DNA of 64,000 nucleotides from Ceratopteris richardii (taxonomy: Eukaryota > Streptophyta > Polypodiopsida > Polypodiales > Pteridaceae): the NCBI GenBank assembly GCA_020310875.1, contig CM035432.1, positions 98,892,512 through 98,956,511 on the forward strand, written 5' to 3'. The notes under the pieces are model-generated. The model was not told the origin of the DNA and did no database searches. It worked only from the letters and a program-made list of their open reading frames with translations. The position numbers and the translations under genes were made by a program. Positions 62,553 through 64,000 of this stretch are shown in pieces. Each line of letters starts with the position of its first letter. Position 1 is the first letter of the stretch.

Positions 62553-62894
62553 ACCATGATGATGTTTTACATGCTGACATATAATGCATTGAGAAACATA
62601 ATGTGCAATATGTTTTTCCATGTGGGGACAAAATAATAAATCTTTGCAAGTGGAAATGGTGCTCTGTATGCCTTTATGACCCATCATTTCTTAGATGAAA
62701 AAATCTTTAAAAGCTTGGGTTATGCATAATCTATGTTGAAAATAAAGTAAACCACTATGAAATGTATAATTTTCATCATATAAAGATGCACCATTTTTGA
62801 AGTCATGCCATGCACATGAGAAATACAAATCAGATGCATAAGTGGAAACCATTTCTTGAAAGGAATGAATTTGGATGCTAGAAATATTATGCAA
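62553..62894 (-). pseudogene. Ty3 integrase zinc domain
   Basis: 62894-62691: TFHSGLLYFQHRLCITQAFKDFFI then a TAA, then 62687-62553: MMGHKGIQSTISTCKDLLFCPHMEKHIAHYVSQCIICQHVKHHH. This is the HHCC domain with C-x2-C (CIIC). About 20 residues between this and FITGLP at 52116 are missing, lost at the family IV junction. Confidence 0.85.
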
Positions 62895-63463
62895 AACAAT
62901 AGAATGGGGAGGAAACTAGCTGAGAGTATTGGCTACAACATTAGCTTTACCAGGTTGGTATTGGATCATAGGTTGGAAATTTTGAATAAATGAAGCCCAT
63001 TTAAGCTGTCGATCACAGATTAAGGGTTGATTTAATAAATGCTTAATAGCTTGTTGATCGGTTTTGATTAATACCTAAGATCCCATAAGATAGTGTTTTC
63101 AAATTTGCAAATCATGCACAAGTGCTAACAATTCTTTATCATATGTACTATGATTCTTTTCTTAAGGCTTAAGCTTCTTACTCTCAAATGCAATGGGATG
63201 ATCATTTTGCATTAAGACAACACCTATTCTTGACCCACTAGCATCAGTGACGACATGGAATGGTTGTGAAAAATCACGTAACTGTAAAACATGTGCCTGT
63301 GAAAGTGCATGTTGAGTTTTTCAAAGGATTGTTTTTGGGTAACTCCCCATGCAATAATTATTTTCTTTTTCAATAATAAAGTAAGAGGTAGTGCTAAATA
63401 AGAAAAATTTCGAACAAACTTCCTATAGAAACTAGCCAATCCAAAAAAAAGAACGAACATCAT
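62895..63463 (-). pseudogene. Ty3 RNase H and connection
   Basis: 63463-63224 encodes FFGLASFYRKFVRNFSYLALPLTLLLKKK and WGVTQKQSFEKLN, the RT thumb and connection of Ty3 elements, then HNHSMSSLMLVGQE, a decayed DAS-x-x-GIG RNase H start. RNase H body (62895-63220), with a YDKELLALVHD-like stretch near 63145-63120, has many stops. Confidence 0.8.
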
Positions 63464-64000
63464 TGACTGATTGTGGTGTAGGCCATTCTACTATAACTTT
63501 AATCTTTTTTGGATCCACATACATGCCTTCACTTGAAATAATATATCCTAGATATTCTAGCTTATGTTGAAAGACGTAACTCTTTTTAGGATTAGCGTAA
63601 AGTGTGTTCTCTCATAACAAATGAAAAACTGTTTCAAGATGCTTCTGTAAACAAGTATATCATCGAAGAATACAAGAACAAAAGCTTGGTAATCAAGAAA
63701 AATATTGTTCATCATTCGTGCAAATGTAGCAAGAGCATTAGTAAGTCCAAAGGGCATTACCATAAATTCATAATGGCCAGTTTGAGTTCTAAGTGCAGTC
63801 TTAAAAATATCACTTTGCATCATACAAATCTGATGGTAGCTTGATTTAAGATCAATTTTACTTAAGACACAAGCACCTTGTAATTTATCTAAGAGATCAT
63901 CTATTTGAGGAATAGGGTATCTATTCTTTATTGGGATCTTGTTAAGGGCTCTATAATCATTCCGCATTCGATAAGTTTTGTTCTTGTTCTCAACTAAGAG
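63464..64000 (-). pseudogene. Ty3 reverse transcriptase (cut by window end)
   Basis: 63967-63557 is open: [47 protein letters not shown] with the first catalytic Asp ([11 protein letters not shown]), [20 protein letters not shown] and [12 protein letters not shown], where YxDD reads FFDD with both Asp kept. PFGLTNA and [13 protein letters not shown] are diagnostic of Ty3/gypsy. Just upstream (63968-64000) the fingers continue to the window edge. Downstream of the palm a frameshift leads to the [17 protein letters not shown] segment near 63560-63520. Confidence 0.9.

Noticed and set aside
50458-64000. Endogenous pararetrovirus or other virus
   Set aside because: Integrase domains, LTRs, primer sites and polypurine tracts are all present, and no envelope, movement or coat gene is visible. 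Ty3 and copia retrotransposons explain everything.
1-64000. A new defence, toxin-antitoxin or biosynthetic gene system
   Set aside because: Every coding segment with recognisable motifs belongs to gag or pol of LTR retrotransposons. No cluster of unknown conserved genes was found.

Overview
This window looks like land-plant nuclear heterochromatin. No intact host protein gene could be recognised, and almost every segment belongs to an LTR retrotransposon. Evidence for a plant: Ty1/copia elements primed by initiator tRNA-Met (TGGTATCAGAGC-type binding sites), an elongator tRNA-Met gene carrying a short intron as in plants, AT-rich DNA, and stop codons that repeatedly look like CAG-to-TAG changes, as expected from decay of CHG-methylated DNA. 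The sequence alone does not fix the species.

I use working names. Family I: copia with ~230-bp LTRs (TGTTGG...TCAACA and complement). It is represented by two recognisable full-length elements, A (12971-17797, plus) and B (27957-32937, minus), and by about ten decayed minus-strand relics (I-a to I-j). Family II: copia with a UBN2-type gag, five relics (II-a to II-e). Family III: a Tnt1-like copia remnant (about 47690-50457, minus). Ty3: a Ty3/gypsy element (from 50458 past the window end, minus). Family IV: a copia with ~1.07-kb LTRs in an LTR-internal-LTR-internal-LTR tandem (52117-62552, minus).

Layout. 1-4636: duplicated family I relics with a family II gag splice. 4637-5397: a small non-transposon island holding the tRNA-Met gene. 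5398-9708: two family II relics as a large inverted repeat. 9709-12600: relic I-d. 12971-17797: element A. 17984-24993: relics I-e to I-g. 25274-34430: relic I-h, split by element B with a TAAAA target duplication. 34608-37937: partial duplicate of the I-g/I-h block. 38307-41638: two family II relics in tandem. 41639-44269: unassigned DNA. 44270-47690: relic II-e. 47690-64000: a nest in which family III appears to sit in II-e, Ty3 in family III, and family IV in Ty3.

How the parts relate. These genes do not form a host pathway. They are gag, protease, integrase, reverse transcriptase and RNase H domains of retroelement polyproteins, nearly all broken by stops, frameshifts and deletions. The best-preserved frame is the 551-codon RT-RNase H segment of family IV (53226-54881). 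Shared private deletions show that several relics multiplied by segmental duplication and not by transposition. I found no convincing new defence, regulatory or metabolic system; the interest lies in nested history, shared stop codons and mosaic junctions.
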